Notes: generated from the letters alone by a model not told the origin. A DNA stretch of 41,265 nt from Desulfovibrionaceae bacterium (GCA_017454105.1 JAFTDR010000083.1:1-41265); one strand, 5' to 3'. Counted from the first letter of the stretch, positions 1 through 9,050 are shown. Numbers and translations: made by a program.

Positions 1-48
1 ATCCCGAGTCAACGAACTTGGGCAGATACCAAAAAAGTACGTGGTAGC
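1..48. repeat. Empty copy of a family-1 insertion site
   Basis: This stretch is nearly identical to 609-646 joined to 794-812. In the second place the same sequence is split by a 147-bp element inside an A-run. Here the A-run is uninterrupted (six A, then GTACGTGGTAGC), so the window holds an unoccupied version of the site. The repeat may continue left of the window edge. Confidence 0.8.
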
Positions 49-316
49 AGAGCCTCCCTCCTGCGCGATATGAAAGAGAGTGTGCAGGAAATTGCGCGAC
101 CATCTACGCTAGCGATCACCGGTATGTACCAACCTGTACACATAGAAAACGTGACAGGGAAGTGAGAGCCCAAGCAAAGCGCTATGGCTACGAATCGACG
201 GGAAAGGGGGTCGTGTGCAAGCGATCTCCTAGTACACCGCACTTTTTTTCTGTTTTTTTATTTGATAGGTCAAAGGATCGGCTGAAAAGGGGGCGCTTGT
301 TTCGGCTGTTTTTTTT

Positions 317-445
317 GTATCCGCTCACAGGTCAAAGGTGTAACGCAGTGAGGCATGCGTGTTCTTCTGCGCTTCAAAGCGTATCTGTGCCGACAAAGAT
401 CGCATACTGTCATTTTGGAGATACTGTACATCTGTGAGTGGATAT
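317..445. repeat. Family-1 MITE-like element, degenerate copy
   Basis: It starts with GTATCCGCTCACAGG and ends with the mutated inverse GTGAGTGGATAT. At 129 bp it is shorter than other copies. No clean 8-bp flanking duplication remains (T-run on the left, GTGTTTTT on the right), so I read it as an old, eroded copy. No convincing gene overlaps it. Confidence 0.6.
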
Positions 446-646
446 GTGTTTTTTTCCTGCCGACCAGGTGACTATTTCCTCAAGTGCCTGCAAAAAAGTA
501 TCCATAGGGCAGAGGTACTCTGCGGGGTTTATAGCGTTTTATTTCGTATTGTTGTTGAGAGCGATCGTAAGCAAGCCTTGGAGAGATACATGAAGAGACG
601 CAGAGCACATCCCGAGTCAGCGAACTTGGGCAGATACCAAAAAAAG

Positions 647-793
647 GTATCCGCTCTCGGGTGTACGGTGAAATGTACCTTTTAGCCTACTCTCCAGGCA
701 TCTCACGAACGGCAGAATGCGGTGTTTGTCAGCAGTAAAATGATTTGAAGATCTATACAATCCGCGTAATACCGTCTACCTGCGAGCGGATAC
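647..793. mobile_element. Family-1 MITE-like element with 8-bp target duplication
   Basis: This 147-bp element begins GTATCCGCTC and ends GAGCGGATAC. It is flanked by AAAAAAAG at 639-646 and at 794-801. The surrounding sequence matches the unoccupied site at 1-48, so insertion and duplication can be read directly. The interior is closely related to 29213-29355 (shared blocks around CCTTTTAGCCTACTCTCCAG) and more loosely to 38197-38341. There is no transposase frame, so it would have to move in trans. The 8-bp duplication and GTAT-starting ends would suit an IS66-type transposase, but that assignment is inference. Confidence 0.88.
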
Positions 794-1368
794 AAAAAAA
801 GTACGTGGTAGCTCGAGTCTGACCTAAGCAGAACCGCCATTCTGTGCGAGTCGAGTTTTTTTTATTGCCTCCCGCAGGAAGACCCAGAACATGCTGTCAT
901 GCTCTTAAGGGCATCCTTCGCGTCCTGTGCGATACGGAAGATGCACCAGCCTCTATGCAAGGAAAAAACGTAAAGGCCCTTGATTTCTCTGCAAATCAAG
1001 TTCCTATTCTGCCTCCTGCAGACAGCAAGAAGCGCGCATCTCCTTCTGCGTCAGATTCAGATCCTGCAAATGAGCGTACGCTACCTAAAAAAGAATGCTA
1101 AGCAGTCAGCAAAGTCACGATCAAACAAGCGTGCATTGCGGTATATTCCTGCAAGATACCAATGGTTAGGTTTTTCCTCCGTCGTGAGCCTTAACCCTCA
1201 ATAACTGGTTTAAGTTATATATTTTATTAAAAAAATTTGAGAAAATTGTTAGAGAAGTGACAGAGACAGAGGAAAAGGCTCAAAAGCTGACGAAGAAAAA
1301 AACGATTTCTCGGGCCGACTCGAAAAAAGTTTAGAGCATATTGCCAAGTACATCTCTGTATCTCTGTA

Positions 1369-1518
1369 CGTTCCGCTCACGGATCAACAGCGCAGCTTCG
1401 CTAGTATGCAGGCTTTGTGCCTTTCCAGCTATGTCATTGTTGACAAGACCTCTACCGTGGGTGAGGACGATGAGGCAGGATGCAAGGCGCATCCCGCTAT
1501 ACACCCGTGAGCGGATAC
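1369..1518. mobile_element. Family-1 MITE-like element, B-type interior
   Basis: The left end is eroded (TTCCGCTCACGGATC) and the right end is intact (ACACCCGTGAGCGGATAC). It is 150 bp long. The interior differs from the copies at 647 and 29213 but shares the 'ending in TACACCCGTGAGCGGATAC' arrangement with the copies at 23056 and 25052. No 8-bp duplication is visible. Confidence 0.7.
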
Positions 1519-1545
1519 AAACGAAAGACGCGTGATAGTAAAAAA

Positions 1546-1592
1546 AGCCCCCGCTCTCTCTTTTTTTTTGAGAGAGCGGGGGCTTTTTTTTT
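1546..1592. terminator. Strong bidirectional rho-independent terminator
   Basis: A perfect 15-bp stem, AGCCCCCGCTCTCTC against GAGAGAGCGGGGGCT, surrounds a loop of nine T. T-rich tails follow on both strands (TTTTTTTTT on plus, the complement of A1541-1546 on minus). It lies about 70 bp beyond the stop of the minus-strand moaE gene, which it probably terminates. Confidence 0.9.
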
Positions 1593-1660
1593 GGACATGG
1601 AAGGGGAAAAGGTCGGTTTTTTCTAAGCTAGGCGTACGGGAGATCTGCCTGCTTGTCAGT

Positions 1661-2023
1661 TTATTCAGCAAATTCTTGCTTGATCATTGTTTCGGATTTG
1701 ACGCGGTCGAGCAGTTCGCCCAAGGTTTCCTTCACATTCTCGCGGATATCGCCGGCTACAACAAGAAAGAGCATGTCGTCTCCTGCTTTGAGTTCGCCCT
1801 CCCGGGCATCGGCCATGATTTTGAAAATGCCGGGTCTCTGCTCATAGGTTTTGACGAGCGCGTCCATTGCGGCTCGGTTGACACTGACCTTAATTCGAGC
1901 GACAGGCGAGTGGTCTGCCCGTGACCACGCCCGCACAACGCCGTTGTGGGCCAAAATCATGCCGACATGCTCGGCAAAGCCTGGCAGGGCTTTCACATGT
2001 GCGATCATTTCTGAAAGATCCAT
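1661..2023 (-). CDS. moaE: Molybdopterin synthase catalytic subunit, MoaE family
   Basis: This 120-residue protein matches the MoaE family, which adds dithiolene sulfur to precursor Z together with MoaD to form molybdopterin. Visible family features are the N-terminal block around HNGVVRAW, the GELKAGDDMLFLVVAG strand region, and a C-terminal DRVKSETMIKQEF segment. That segment aligns with the family's DxLKxxxPxWKxE and keeps both lysines. I chose the ATG at 2023 because it has AAAAGG about nine bases upstream; a longer in-frame extension to 2098 has no family similarity. No moaD or other moa gene is in the window. The gene stands alone between repeats and ends before a strong hairpin terminator at 1546-1592. 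Confidence 0.82.
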   Translation of the reverse strand: MDLSEMIAHVKALPGFAEHVGMILAHNGVVRAWSRADHSPVARIKVSVNRAAMDALVKTYEQRPGIFKIMADAREGELKAGDDMLFLVVAGDIRENVKETLGELLDRVKSETMIKQEFAE

Positions 2024-2326
2024 GAGATATACCTTTTGTTTGAGACGGAACGCGTCTTTTCCGTCAGTAATAGAATTCGTCGGCACTGGCCAGAACATCC
2101 AGAGTCGGCTTCGTTGTTTTTAGAAATGCTCATAAGCGCGCCGTACTTGACGTCTGAGCTGACAAGCTGAGAAAATGGTGGCAAGCGCTTTATGTATGGT
2201 CGAGACGGGGGTGAGACTGACTGTTGTGTGACAAGTTTTCTGTGGCAGGCGGCGATTTTTTTCGAGGATGTCTTTAGGATCACAAAGATTGATAGCGCGA
2301 AGATGGCTTCTCGGTGTCACCATAAT

Positions 2327-2510
2327 CTCAATTTCCCGGCATTAAAAGTAGCTACAGAGACGAAAAGCCTAACGGACACGGGTTTTCTATCCTGCAGGAC
2401 CCTTTGTAGCTAAACGGACCAGTTTAGCTACAAAGGCTCTTTTTAAGTTGGAAAAGCAGATGGACTGTAGCTTTCCTCCATGTAGCTAACTCGCCGGGCG
2501 GGAATTTAAG
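2327..2510. mobile_element. Family-2 MITE-like element (184 bp), 5-bp target duplication ATAAT
   Basis: The left end is CTCAATTTCCCGGC and the right end GGGCGGGAATTTAAG, flanked by ATAAT at 2322-2326 and 2511-2515. Inside is a perfect 15-bp stem, CCTTTGTAGCTAAAC (2401-2415) against GTTTAGCTACAAAGG (2422-2436), followed by CTCTTTTT. The element therefore also brings a terminator-like hairpin. The left half is closest to the copy at 36430-36613 (GTAGCTACAGAGACGAAAAGCC in both). No protein is encoded. Confidence 0.88.
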
Positions 2511-2590
2511 ATAATTCTTTTCCGTACCGGCCACTTTGGCTTCACTGTGAAAATTAGTATGCGGCCGGGTATACGTCGCAAGCCCGATGA

Positions 2591-2694
2591 CATACTCCAG
2601 CCAGAAACAAACTGACGTTTTTGCGAGCGGAAGTCAGCACTCAAGCATGGTACAGTCAACTCCAAGTGGCAATTTTTTTTCTGACCGCAGTAGA
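2591..2694 (+). repeat. Family-3 short repeat (about 103 bp)
   Basis: It runs from CATACTCCAGCCAGAAAC to CTGACCGCAGTAGA and is clearly related to 36967-37069 (same orientation) and 29365-29446 (opposite orientation). Shared blocks are CTCCAGCCA, GTCAGCACT and AAGTGGCAA followed by an eight-T run and CTGACCGCAGTA. The ends are imperfect inverted repeats of the type TATACTssrGyCA. Confidence 0.72.
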
Positions 2695-3213
2695 TTTCTT
2701 CCGTTTACTGTGTCCTCGGAGGCTATGCCAAGCTTTTTGAACTTGAAGATCTCGTGGAAAAATCGCGGCAATGTTTGCCCAGACGGGATCTTGAGAAACC
2801 TGTCTGTCCAAAGTGACGATTTCCCTGCTTGCCCGCGTGCCGAGAAAATGACATCAATTCATTGCCTTTGTTTCTCTGTTTTCTGATCGCTTCCCTGTTT
2901 GCCAGGTTTTGTTTTTTGTTGTACTTGCCCGTGTAGAAACGGTCTGCCCCAGCATTCTTGCCCACTGCCACGCCTCGTCAATGGTCGTTCTCATGGTCGC
3001 TTTTGCGCTATTTTTTGGCAAGGGCAGCGTTTTCTATGAGGCCAAGCTCCTGCAGCGCAAGCATCTCCCTCCTCCACATACATAAGCCGAGTTCTTTTTT
3101 TCTTTGGAGGCTCTGTTGTGCGGCAGGAGGAAGAATGCGAGGAGTACAAGCAGAAGCGATCGTTTTTTGAGCAACTCTTTTGATTGATGTGCAGAGGAGG
3201 TTGTAAGACCTGT
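2695..3213. other. Intergenic stretch without a recognisable gene
   Basis: Together with 2024-2590 this separates moaE from the peptide-binding protein gene. Apart from the family-2 and family-3 elements I see no coding signal. The open frames here overlap each other on both strands and resemble no family. The end of the stretch carries the ribosome-binding region of the next gene (GAGGAGG at 3194-3200). Confidence 0.5.
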
Positions 3214-4809
3214 ATGAGCAAAGGACTGATTGTCCTCTCTTTTGTGTGCGCGCTCTGGTTTGCGCAGGCGTACGCGGCGCAAAAAGATGACGGGGATCGG
3301 ATTATTTTCGGCACGATCGGTGAGGCCTCAAATTTGATTCCCTATCTTTCAACCGACAGTGCCTCCCACGAAGTTTCTGATCTGCTTTTTGTGGCGCCTC
3401 TTAGGTACAATAAAGATCTTCTGCCTGAGCCCTGGGCCTGTGAATCATGGTCCATGTCTCCTGATGGAAAGCATTTTCGCTTTACCCTCCGCCCAGGCAT
3501 CCTCTGGGAGGATGGGGTCGAGCTGACGGCTTATGATATGGAGTTTACCTGGAAGCTTGTCATTGATCCGGCAACAGCGAGCCCCTATGCTGAAGACTTC
3601 CAGCGTGTCCGCGCATTGCGTGTCATCGACCGCTACACCTTTGAAGTGGACTACGATACTTTTTTTGCCAGGGCGCTTGACAGCTGGATGAATCCGATCC
3701 TTCCAAAGCACAGGCTTGAAGGGCAAAACATACGCACAACGGATTTTGCGCGCAAGCCCGTTGGTTGTGGTCCCTACAGGCTTACGGAATGGAAGTCAGG
3801 CAGTTCCATTACTCTGTCCGCATCGCCGACATATTTTTTAGGCCGTCCCCACCTCGATCAAGTCGTCTTCCGCATTATCCCCGATCAGGCGACAATGTTT
3901 ATGGAAACCCGGGCCGAGCGGCTTGATGTGACCAATCTCTCGCCTCTGCAGTATTTGCGCGAGACAAGCGGCGCGTTCTGGGAGGCGAGTTTTTCAAAAT
4001 ACCGCTATCTTGCCTCAATGTATGTCTTTATGGGCTTCAATTTGGAGCATCCTTTTTTTTCGGATAGGAGAGTGCGTCAGGCGATCTCCTGCGCCATCAA
4101 TCGTGACGAGATAGTGCAGGGCTGTCTGCTTGGGCAAGGAATTCCGGCTTTTGGGCCGTATAAGCCAGGAACGTGGGCCTATCACCCATCCTTGCGTCCA
4201 GACCGCCAGGACTACGACCGCGCGCGGGCCCTGCTTCGCGAGGCCGGCTTTAGCGACAGCGACGGGGACGGCATTGTTGACCGCAAGGGCATTCCCTTTT
4301 CGTTTACGATTTTGACAAATCAAGGCAATGAGCAAAGGATATTAGTCGCTTTGCTCATCCAAAGCCAACTCGCGAAACTTGGGATTTCTGTACACATACG
4401 CACTGTCGAATGGGCCGCGTTTATCCGAGAATTTGTCAACAAGGGGCAGTTCGACGCAGTCATTCTTGGATGGACATTGTCACAGGATCCAGACATCTAT
4501 CAGATCTGGCATTCGTCGCAGGCCGGGAGCGGCGGTCTCAATTTTGTCCACTACAAAAGCGAGCGCTGCGATCGCCTCCTTGAAGAGGCCCGCCAAATAC
4601 CGGATCAGAAAAAGCGTCAGCCCCTGTACTATGCCTTGCAGGAAGTTCTTGCGGAGGATGTGCCGTACTGTTTTCTTTTTGTGCCGTATGCTCTTCCACT
4701 TGTTCACCGCCGTTTTCAGGGCATAGAGCCGGCGCTTGCGGGCATTATGTATAATTTTGACTCGTGGTGGGTGCCCAAAGACAGACAACGCTACCACGTG
4801 ATTCCGTGA
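3214..4809 (+). CDS. ABC transporter periplasmic peptide-binding protein (SBP family 5)
   Basis: This 531-residue protein belongs to the DppA/OppA-type extracellular solute-binding family. Residues 1-22 form a signal peptide (MSKGLIVLSFVCALWFAQAYA). After it come the family's 'mature start plus NLIPYLSTDSASHEV' segment, the LRPGILWEDGVELTAYDMEFTWK motif region, and the late VILGWTLSQDPDIYQIWHSSQ region. The length is normal. The family binds oligopeptides or related ligands for an inner-membrane permease; no permease or ATPase genes are nearby, so it is an orphan or works with a distant transporter. In-frame TTG (3184) and ATG (3187) starts exist, but 3214 gives the clean signal peptide. The stop is 7 bases before the next start, so it heads a three-gene operon. 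Confidence 0.88.
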   Translation: MSKGLIVLSFVCALWFAQAYAAQKDDGDRIIFGTIGEASNLIPYLSTDSASHEVSDLLFVAPLRYNKDLLPEPWACESWSMSPDGKHFRFTLRPGILWEDGVELTAYDMEFTWKLVIDPATASPYAEDFQRVRALRVIDRYTFEVDYDTFFARALDSWMNPILPKHRLEGQNIRTTDFARKPVGCGPYRLTEWKSGSSITLSASPTYFLGRPHLDQVVFRIIPDQATMFMETRAERLDVTNLSPLQYLRETSGAFWEASFSKYRYLASMYVFMGFNLEHPFFSDRRVRQAISCAINRDEIVQGCLLGQGIPAFGPYKPGTWAYHPSLRPDRQDYDRARALLREAGFSDSDGDGIVDRKGIPFSFTILTNQGNEQRILVALLIQSQLAKLGISVHIRTVEWAAFIREFVNKGQFDAVILGWTLSQDPDIYQIWHSSQAGSGGLNFVHYKSERCDRLLEEARQIPDQKKRQPLYYALQEVLAEDVPYCFLFVPYALPLVHRRFQGIEPALAGIMYNFDSWWVPKDRQRYHVIP

Positions 4810-4816
4810 GGGAGAT

Positions 4817-5338
4817 ATGCAGGCTTCGTATACTGCCTATTATAACGCATGGCGCACGATTGCCTGGAGCAATCCGCACCTGTCCTATACCGGGGACGGC
4901 CATATAGACAACGGATTTTGTCAGGACTGCAAACGCTGCTGCGCGCCGCAGATAGGCGATCCCCCGTATCCCATGCCTCTTTTGGCCTCGCAGTGCGCGG
5001 CAGGAGCGGCTGATGCTCTGTACATGATGGACAAGGAGACTGCAGTTCTTGACGAGCGCGGCTGCAAAGCGCTTGGCGAGAATGGGTGCACACTTGAGCG
5101 TGCGCTTAGGCCCAAGTCCTGCGGCCTCTTTCCCATAGTCCTTATGGAGGGCTGGCTTTTTCTGTACACCCTCTGCCCCGCTTCACTTCTTGTGCCGTTT
5201 ATGACATGGTTCGGACTTGCGCAGTCGGTCGCGCAATGGCTTGCAGCACTGTCGGCAGATGACCTAGCGCGACTTTCTCTTGCGATCCCTGACGATGCCA
5301 TCAACCGTTTTACCCCGTTCCATCTGCGGATTTTTTAG
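4817..5338 (+). CDS. YkgJ-like zinc/iron-chelating domain protein
   Basis: This 173-residue protein carries the cysteine cluster of the YkgJ/CxxCxxCC family. It has CQDCKRCC near residue 36, further cysteines in the QCAAG and GCKALGENGCTL segments, and CGLFP plus LCPAS later. These cysteines are expected to bind Zn or an Fe-S cluster; the biochemical role of the family is not established. The start has GAGGGAG seven bases upstream. It lies 7 bases after the peptide-binding protein stop and 12 bases before the HD-domain gene, so the three are probably co-transcribed. Confidence 0.75.
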   Translation: MQASYTAYYNAWRTIAWSNPHLSYTGDGHIDNGFCQDCKRCCAPQIGDPPYPMPLLASQCAAGAADALYMMDKETAVLDERGCKALGENGCTLERALRPKSCGLFPIVLMEGWLFLYTLCPASLLVPFMTWFGLAQSVAQWLAALSADDLARLSLAIPDDAINRFTPFHLRIF

Positions 5339-5350
5339 TCTGGGAGTGCT

Positions 5351-6118
5351 ATGGAGACTATTGCAGAGCATATATCCTGGTTTACACGCTATGCTGAGAA
5401 GGAAAAGGCCCTTGAAAAGGAAGATGTCGGGCCCATGGAGCTTAAGTACGACCACACAATGCGCGTGCTTGAGAATGCCAGGGATATTGTGACCGTTGAA
5501 GGCTTTGAGCCGGAGCTTGGGCGGGTGGCGCTTCTCGCTTCTCTCTATCACGACATAGCCCGCTTTGAGCAGTTTAGGCTCTACAGAACATTTAAGGATC
5601 GCGACTCAATCGATCACGGCGATCTGGGAGTGCGAATTCTTCGCGAAAGCGACGCTCTTGCGGGCGAGACACAAAAGTGTCGGGAGATTGTGCTGACCGC
5701 TGTCGGTCTGCACAATCGCTTTGAACTTCCCGCAACCTGCACAGGCGACGCGCTTTTAGTGACAAAGGTCACGCGCGACGCAGACAAGCTGGACATAGTC
5801 CGCGTGATTGACGGGCATCTTTCAGCGACCCGTCCCTATTCGCAGACAGTCACCTTGCAATTGCCAGATGATCCGGCAATTGCAAGCGAGAAAGTCATCC
5901 AGGCTGCTCTTGAGCGCCGCGTCGCCTCATACGGTGATCTCACTTCAGTCAACGATTTGCGGCTTCTGCTTGCCTCCTGGCTCCACGATCTTTCGTTTGA
6001 GTCGAGCAAAAAACGTTTTATTCAGCAAGGCTATGCGCGGCACATTCTTGAGGCTCTGCCCACAAGTGGTGTCTATGCCGAGGCTAGGCGCTGTATGATG
6101 GCGGCTTTAACACCCTAA
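5351..6118 (+). CDS. HD-domain phosphohydrolase
   Basis: This 255-residue protein has the metal-binding residues of the HD superfamily: YDHTMRVL near residue 34, the LYHDIARFEQF doublet near 67-77, HNRFELP further on, and DADKLDIVRV near 140. These would bind one or two metals and hydrolyse a phosphate ester; the substrate cannot be read from the sequence. GGGAG lies six bases before the start. It is the third gene of the operon that starts at 3214. Its TAA overlaps the stop of the convergent DUF3179 gene, and there is no terminator hairpin between them. Confidence 0.8.
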   Translation: METIAEHISWFTRYAEKEKALEKEDVGPMELKYDHTMRVLENARDIVTVEGFEPELGRVALLASLYHDIARFEQFRLYRTFKDRDSIDHGDLGVRILRESDALAGETQKCREIVLTAVGLHNRFELPATCTGDALLVTKVTRDADKLDIVRVIDGHLSATRPYSQTVTLQLPDDPAIASEKVIQAALERRVASYGDLTSVNDLRLLLASWLHDLSFESSKKRFIQQGYARHILEALPTSGVYAEARRCMMAALTP

Positions 6119-7293
6119 CGAGCTTGAGAGGGCAGAGGATCCCGCACTGGGCCTATGGGCTCAGTTGAGAGGTACTTTTCTGCGACTTCGCCTGGACCGG
6201 GTATGAAGAGGGTTTCAGGATTGAGACTGTACCAGGCCATCCACATGGAATTGATGCCGAAGTACTGCTTCATCCGTGCCCCCTTCATATTGCCTTCTAT
6301 AGCAGTGCCAGTGATCGGATCCCAGGTGCTGCGTGTTGCGGTATCTTGGATTGTGCCGTTTTTTTTGATGAAGAGAAAGGGATCTGCCCAGATATTTCTG
6401 TCAAAGACGCGGACCACATCCAGCTTTGTGTCATGGACCGCGACAAGGGCCAGGGGGCCGGCAAAGAAGTTCACAGCGCCTTTTTTCTTCACATAGTTGA
6501 TATCGATGGCCAGGAGAAGATCCTGGAATTCAAAGCAGAGCATGGGGGTTTTTTTGGGAAAACGGGAATCCCGATGCTGCAGGTGGTAGATTACGGTATT
6601 GTTGTAGTAATAGCTGTCTTTGTGGATGTAGCTACCGTAGGGATCGCGGCCGTAGGCTTTGCGGCTTTTTGGGGGTGAGAGGACTTGGGCATTGGGAAAG
6701 ACGCGTTCTGCTGCCTCCCACGTTGTCCAATAGGATTCGACTGTTGGCAGTCCCCTTCCGGTCAAGGGGCCCTCGAAGGCCATGCCGAGTTCCTGTAGCC
6801 AGAGGCTGCCGGTATTTCTGTCTATAAGGATGCTGTTGCCGTCATAGAGCTGGCCTTGTATGTCAAACATGAGATTGTGGCCCTTGAGTGAGGCCTTGTA
6901 GGCGATCATCGTGCCTGTGATCGGGCAGTAGGTGATGGCGTAGGCTGTGTCCTCGACTATCTCGTTGACAATCTGATGCCAGACCATGATTTTTTGCGGA
7001 TAGATATGCACGCCGTTTGGCAGCATGACGATAAAGACCACGTCATCGCGATCCATAATGAGCTGGGCGTCTCTTGCCGAGATATAGCTTGGATTGTAGA
7101 TGGCTGGGATTGCGCCGTGCTTAATGGATGTCGTGACAAGATACTCGTTTATGTCATTGAGTTCCTTGAGCGTCTTTGGCCGCGCAAGTCCCTCTGAGGG
7201 GAGAATAAGCGCAAGAAACAAGAGGAGAGCCAGGGCAAGTCGCGAAGAGTTGCTATGGCCCCTCGTGTGTAGTACAAAGTGGCTATGAAGCAT
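6115..7293 (-). CDS. DUF3179 domain protein, exported
   Basis: This 392-residue protein has an N-terminal signal sequence (hydrophobic run LALALLLFLALILPSEGLA). It then matches DUF3179 through DRDDVVFIVM, AYAITYCPITGTMIAY, the DRNTGSLWLQELG segment and the late LVAVHDTKLDVVRVFDR region. The cysteine in YCPITG is a conserved landmark of the family, whose function is not known. The start at 7293 has GGAGA six bases upstream. It is divergent from cbiK, and the two coding regions overlap by 9 bases at their 5' ends, so each promoter must lie inside the other gene. The 3' end overlaps the HD gene by 4 bases. Confidence 0.82.
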   Translation of the reverse strand: MLHSHFVLHTRGHSNSSRLALALLLFLALILPSEGLARPKTLKELNDINEYLVTTSIKHGAIPAIYNPSYISARDAQLIMDRDDVVFIVMLPNGVHIYPQKIMVWHQIVNEIVEDTAYAITYCPITGTMIAYKASLKGHNLMFDIQGQLYDGNSILIDRNTGSLWLQELGMAFEGPLTGRGLPTVESYWTTWEAAERVFPNAQVLSPPKSRKAYGRDPYGSYIHKDSYYYNNTVIYHLQHRDSRFPKKTPMLCFEFQDLLLAIDINYVKKKGAVNFFAGPLALVAVHDTKLDVVRVFDRNIWADPFLFIKKNGTIQDTATRSTWDPITGTAIEGNMKGARMKQYFGINSMWMAWYSLNPETLFIPGPGEVAEKYLSTEPIGPVRDPLPSQAR

Positions 7294-8061
7294 GCAATTC
7301 TCCTGGTTGCGTACGGTTTTGCTACCTTGCAGAGCCGGCGCGTTCTTTCGGGCTTTGATGAACGGGTGCGGGCCCTGTATCCCGCGCACTCAGTCCGTTG
7401 GGCGTACAGTTCGCCACTTGTGCGCAAACGTCTGGCCGCAAGCGGGCTTAAGTGCGATTCCGTGCCAAAGGCTCTCTTCCGGATGGGTTTTGAGCGCTTT
7501 GAGCAGGTTGTCATTCAGCCCCTGCAAACAATTGCCGGAAGCGAGCATGCGGCCATGCTTGAGCAGATAGCCTCTGTGATGCGCGAACAGCCTTTACTTG
7601 TGCGTGTGGGGGCCCCTCTTTTGCACGACAAAAACGATGCAAGCCGTGTCGCAGCGTCGCTTGTCGCGCATCTTCCGAAAGAGCGGGGGGCAGAGGACGC
7701 CGTTGTGTTTATGGGGCACGGCTCACGGCATCCGGCAGGTGTCATGTATGAAGTGCTGCATGCCTGCGTGCAGAATCTTGACCCTTTTGTGCATGTCGCG
7801 ACAATGGATGGCCGGATCACCTTGGACACAGTTATGCCCAAGCTCTGTTCAGAGCGCGTCTGGCTCCTCCCCCTTCTGGCCACTGTCGGCATGCACACTC
7901 TGCGCGATATGGCCGGAAGTTCCGAGTCTTCCTGGCGATCCCGCCTTGTAGCGCGCGGCTATGACTGCCGCGTTGTCTTGCAGGGAACTGTGGAATGTGC
8001 GGCATTGGCCGATATCTGGCTTGAGCATCTCAATTTGGCGGTCTCTCTGAATCAACCGTGA
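7285..8061 (+). CDS. cbiK: Sirohydrochlorin cobaltochelatase, CbiK type
   Basis: This 258-residue chelatase is of the CbiK class, which inserts Co2+ into sirohydrochlorin in anaerobic cobalamin biosynthesis and can handle Fe2+ for sirohaem. The first strand (MKHAILLVAYGFA) is typical. Two histidines sit where CbiK has its metal ligands: His145 in MGHGSRHP and His204 in VGMHTLRDMAG. There is no signal peptide, so this is the cytoplasmic form. The ATG at 7285 fits the family start, and a GTG at 7279 is possible. No strong ribosome-binding site is visible because this sequence is also the coding start of the divergent DUF3179 gene. Confidence 0.88.
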   Translation: MKHAILLVAYGFATLQSRRVLSGFDERVRALYPAHSVRWAYSSPLVRKRLAASGLKCDSVPKALFRMGFERFEQVVIQPLQTIAGSEHAAMLEQIASVMREQPLLVRVGAPLLHDKNDASRVAASLVAHLPKERGAEDAVVFMGHGSRHPAGVMYEVLHACVQNLDPFVHVATMDGRITLDTVMPKLCSERVWLLPLLATVGMHTLRDMAGSSESSWRSRLVARGYDCRVVLQGTVECAALADIWLEHLNLAVSLNQP

Positions 8062-8231
8062 ACTGAGAATTGGTCTTTGGTCAAGCTCTTCAAGCCAGAA
8101 AAAATAGGCGCTTCCCAGAACTGGTAGCGCTGTGCGAAGCTGATTCTTTGTGGCTCACGTTTGAGCGAGAGTATACCAATCTGTTTACATGGAGGCGACG
8201 TTTCCTGGGGTATCCCGCGTCGAAAAATTTG

Positions 8232-9050
8232 ATGAATAAAGTACTGCTATCCCTATGTCTTGTTGCGGCCGTATTTGTGTCTGGCTGCGCCCAGTCCAAA
8301 TCGGGCCAGAGTATGTTTTCAGCCTTTGGCGGATCGGCGGATGTCTTTAATCCCTGGCTCAATGACAAGCTTCCGACATCGCGGCAACTTTCCAAGGATG
8401 GGACAACCATTCTTGGCAGTATAGGCGGTGGCGCGCAGTCAATTCAAGGCGAGACGCGGCATCGCCCGCACTGGAAAGACGAAGTGTATCCGATTGTCTT
8501 TGGTTCGAGAACAGCCGCGCACGAGATCCTGGTTCTTCTTGATTTTGCCAATCCAGCGAGTGAGACTTTGTGGAAAGAGGTTGTGAACGCGAGTTCACGG
8601 CTTTCCCCCAATGATGTGAAAATCGTTGTCTTTGGTAAAAACAGCGAACTCTATGGAACGGATCTGACAGGATTGCTCATCTGGATTGTTCATGAGCGGA
8701 AGGGCCAGGCCATGGCGTACTTAAGCTATGCGCTTGCACGCTGGAATGAGGTGAAAGCGGCGCAGAAGCGCCAGGGCAGAGTCAAGGTCTTTGCCAATGA
8801 ATACGATTCAACGGCCAAGACATCCGATCTTCCCATTCATTACGGCTGTATGAGCCGTCTTAATCCCCCAGTCCGCTCCCAAGATGAACTTGCTCTGTCG
8901 CGCTATAACTATGATGCCGGCAATATCAATATGTATCAGGCAACGCAGGTCAGCTCGTACTATTCCGCCGAGCCGCCGTGTGTGATTGTGGATGGGAAGG
9001 TGCTTGGTTCTGCGCGCAGCGCCGAGATTCTAAACGCCTTACGCAAGTAA
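8232..9050 (+). CDS. Lipoprotein with a thioredoxin/DsbA-like fold, no CxxC seen
   Basis: This 272-residue protein starts with a lipoprotein signal (MNKVLLSLCLVAAVFVSGC), with Cys19 as the lipidation site. The segment HEILVLLDFANPASETLWKEV resembles the first strand and helix of DsbA-like proteins but has ANPA where the CxxC would be. The end (EPPCVIVDGKVLGSARSAEILNALRK) resembles the cis-proline strand and last helix of that fold. A redox function is therefore doubtful, and a structural or binding role is more likely. The fold assignment is by eye. In-frame codons reach back to 8070, but only the 8232 start gives the signal peptide. A terminator follows at 9068-9093. Confidence 0.65.
   Translation: MNKVLLSLCLVAAVFVSGCAQSKSGQSMFSAFGGSADVFNPWLNDKLPTSRQLSKDGTTILGSIGGGAQSIQGETRHRPHWKDEVYPIVFGSRTAAHEILVLLDFANPASETLWKEVVNASSRLSPNDVKIVVFGKNSELYGTDLTGLLIWIVHERKGQAMAYLSYALARWNEVKAAQKRQGRVKVFANEYDSTAKTSDLPIHYGCMSRLNPPVRSQDELALSRYNYDAGNINMYQATQVSSYYSAEPPCVIVDGKVLGSARSAEILNALRK

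Noticed and set aside
1188..1334. Short charged open frame (ending SRADSKKV) in the repeat-rich left end
   Set aside because: No start codon and no upstream coding sequence. It could be the tail of a lost gene, but the evidence is too thin to call.
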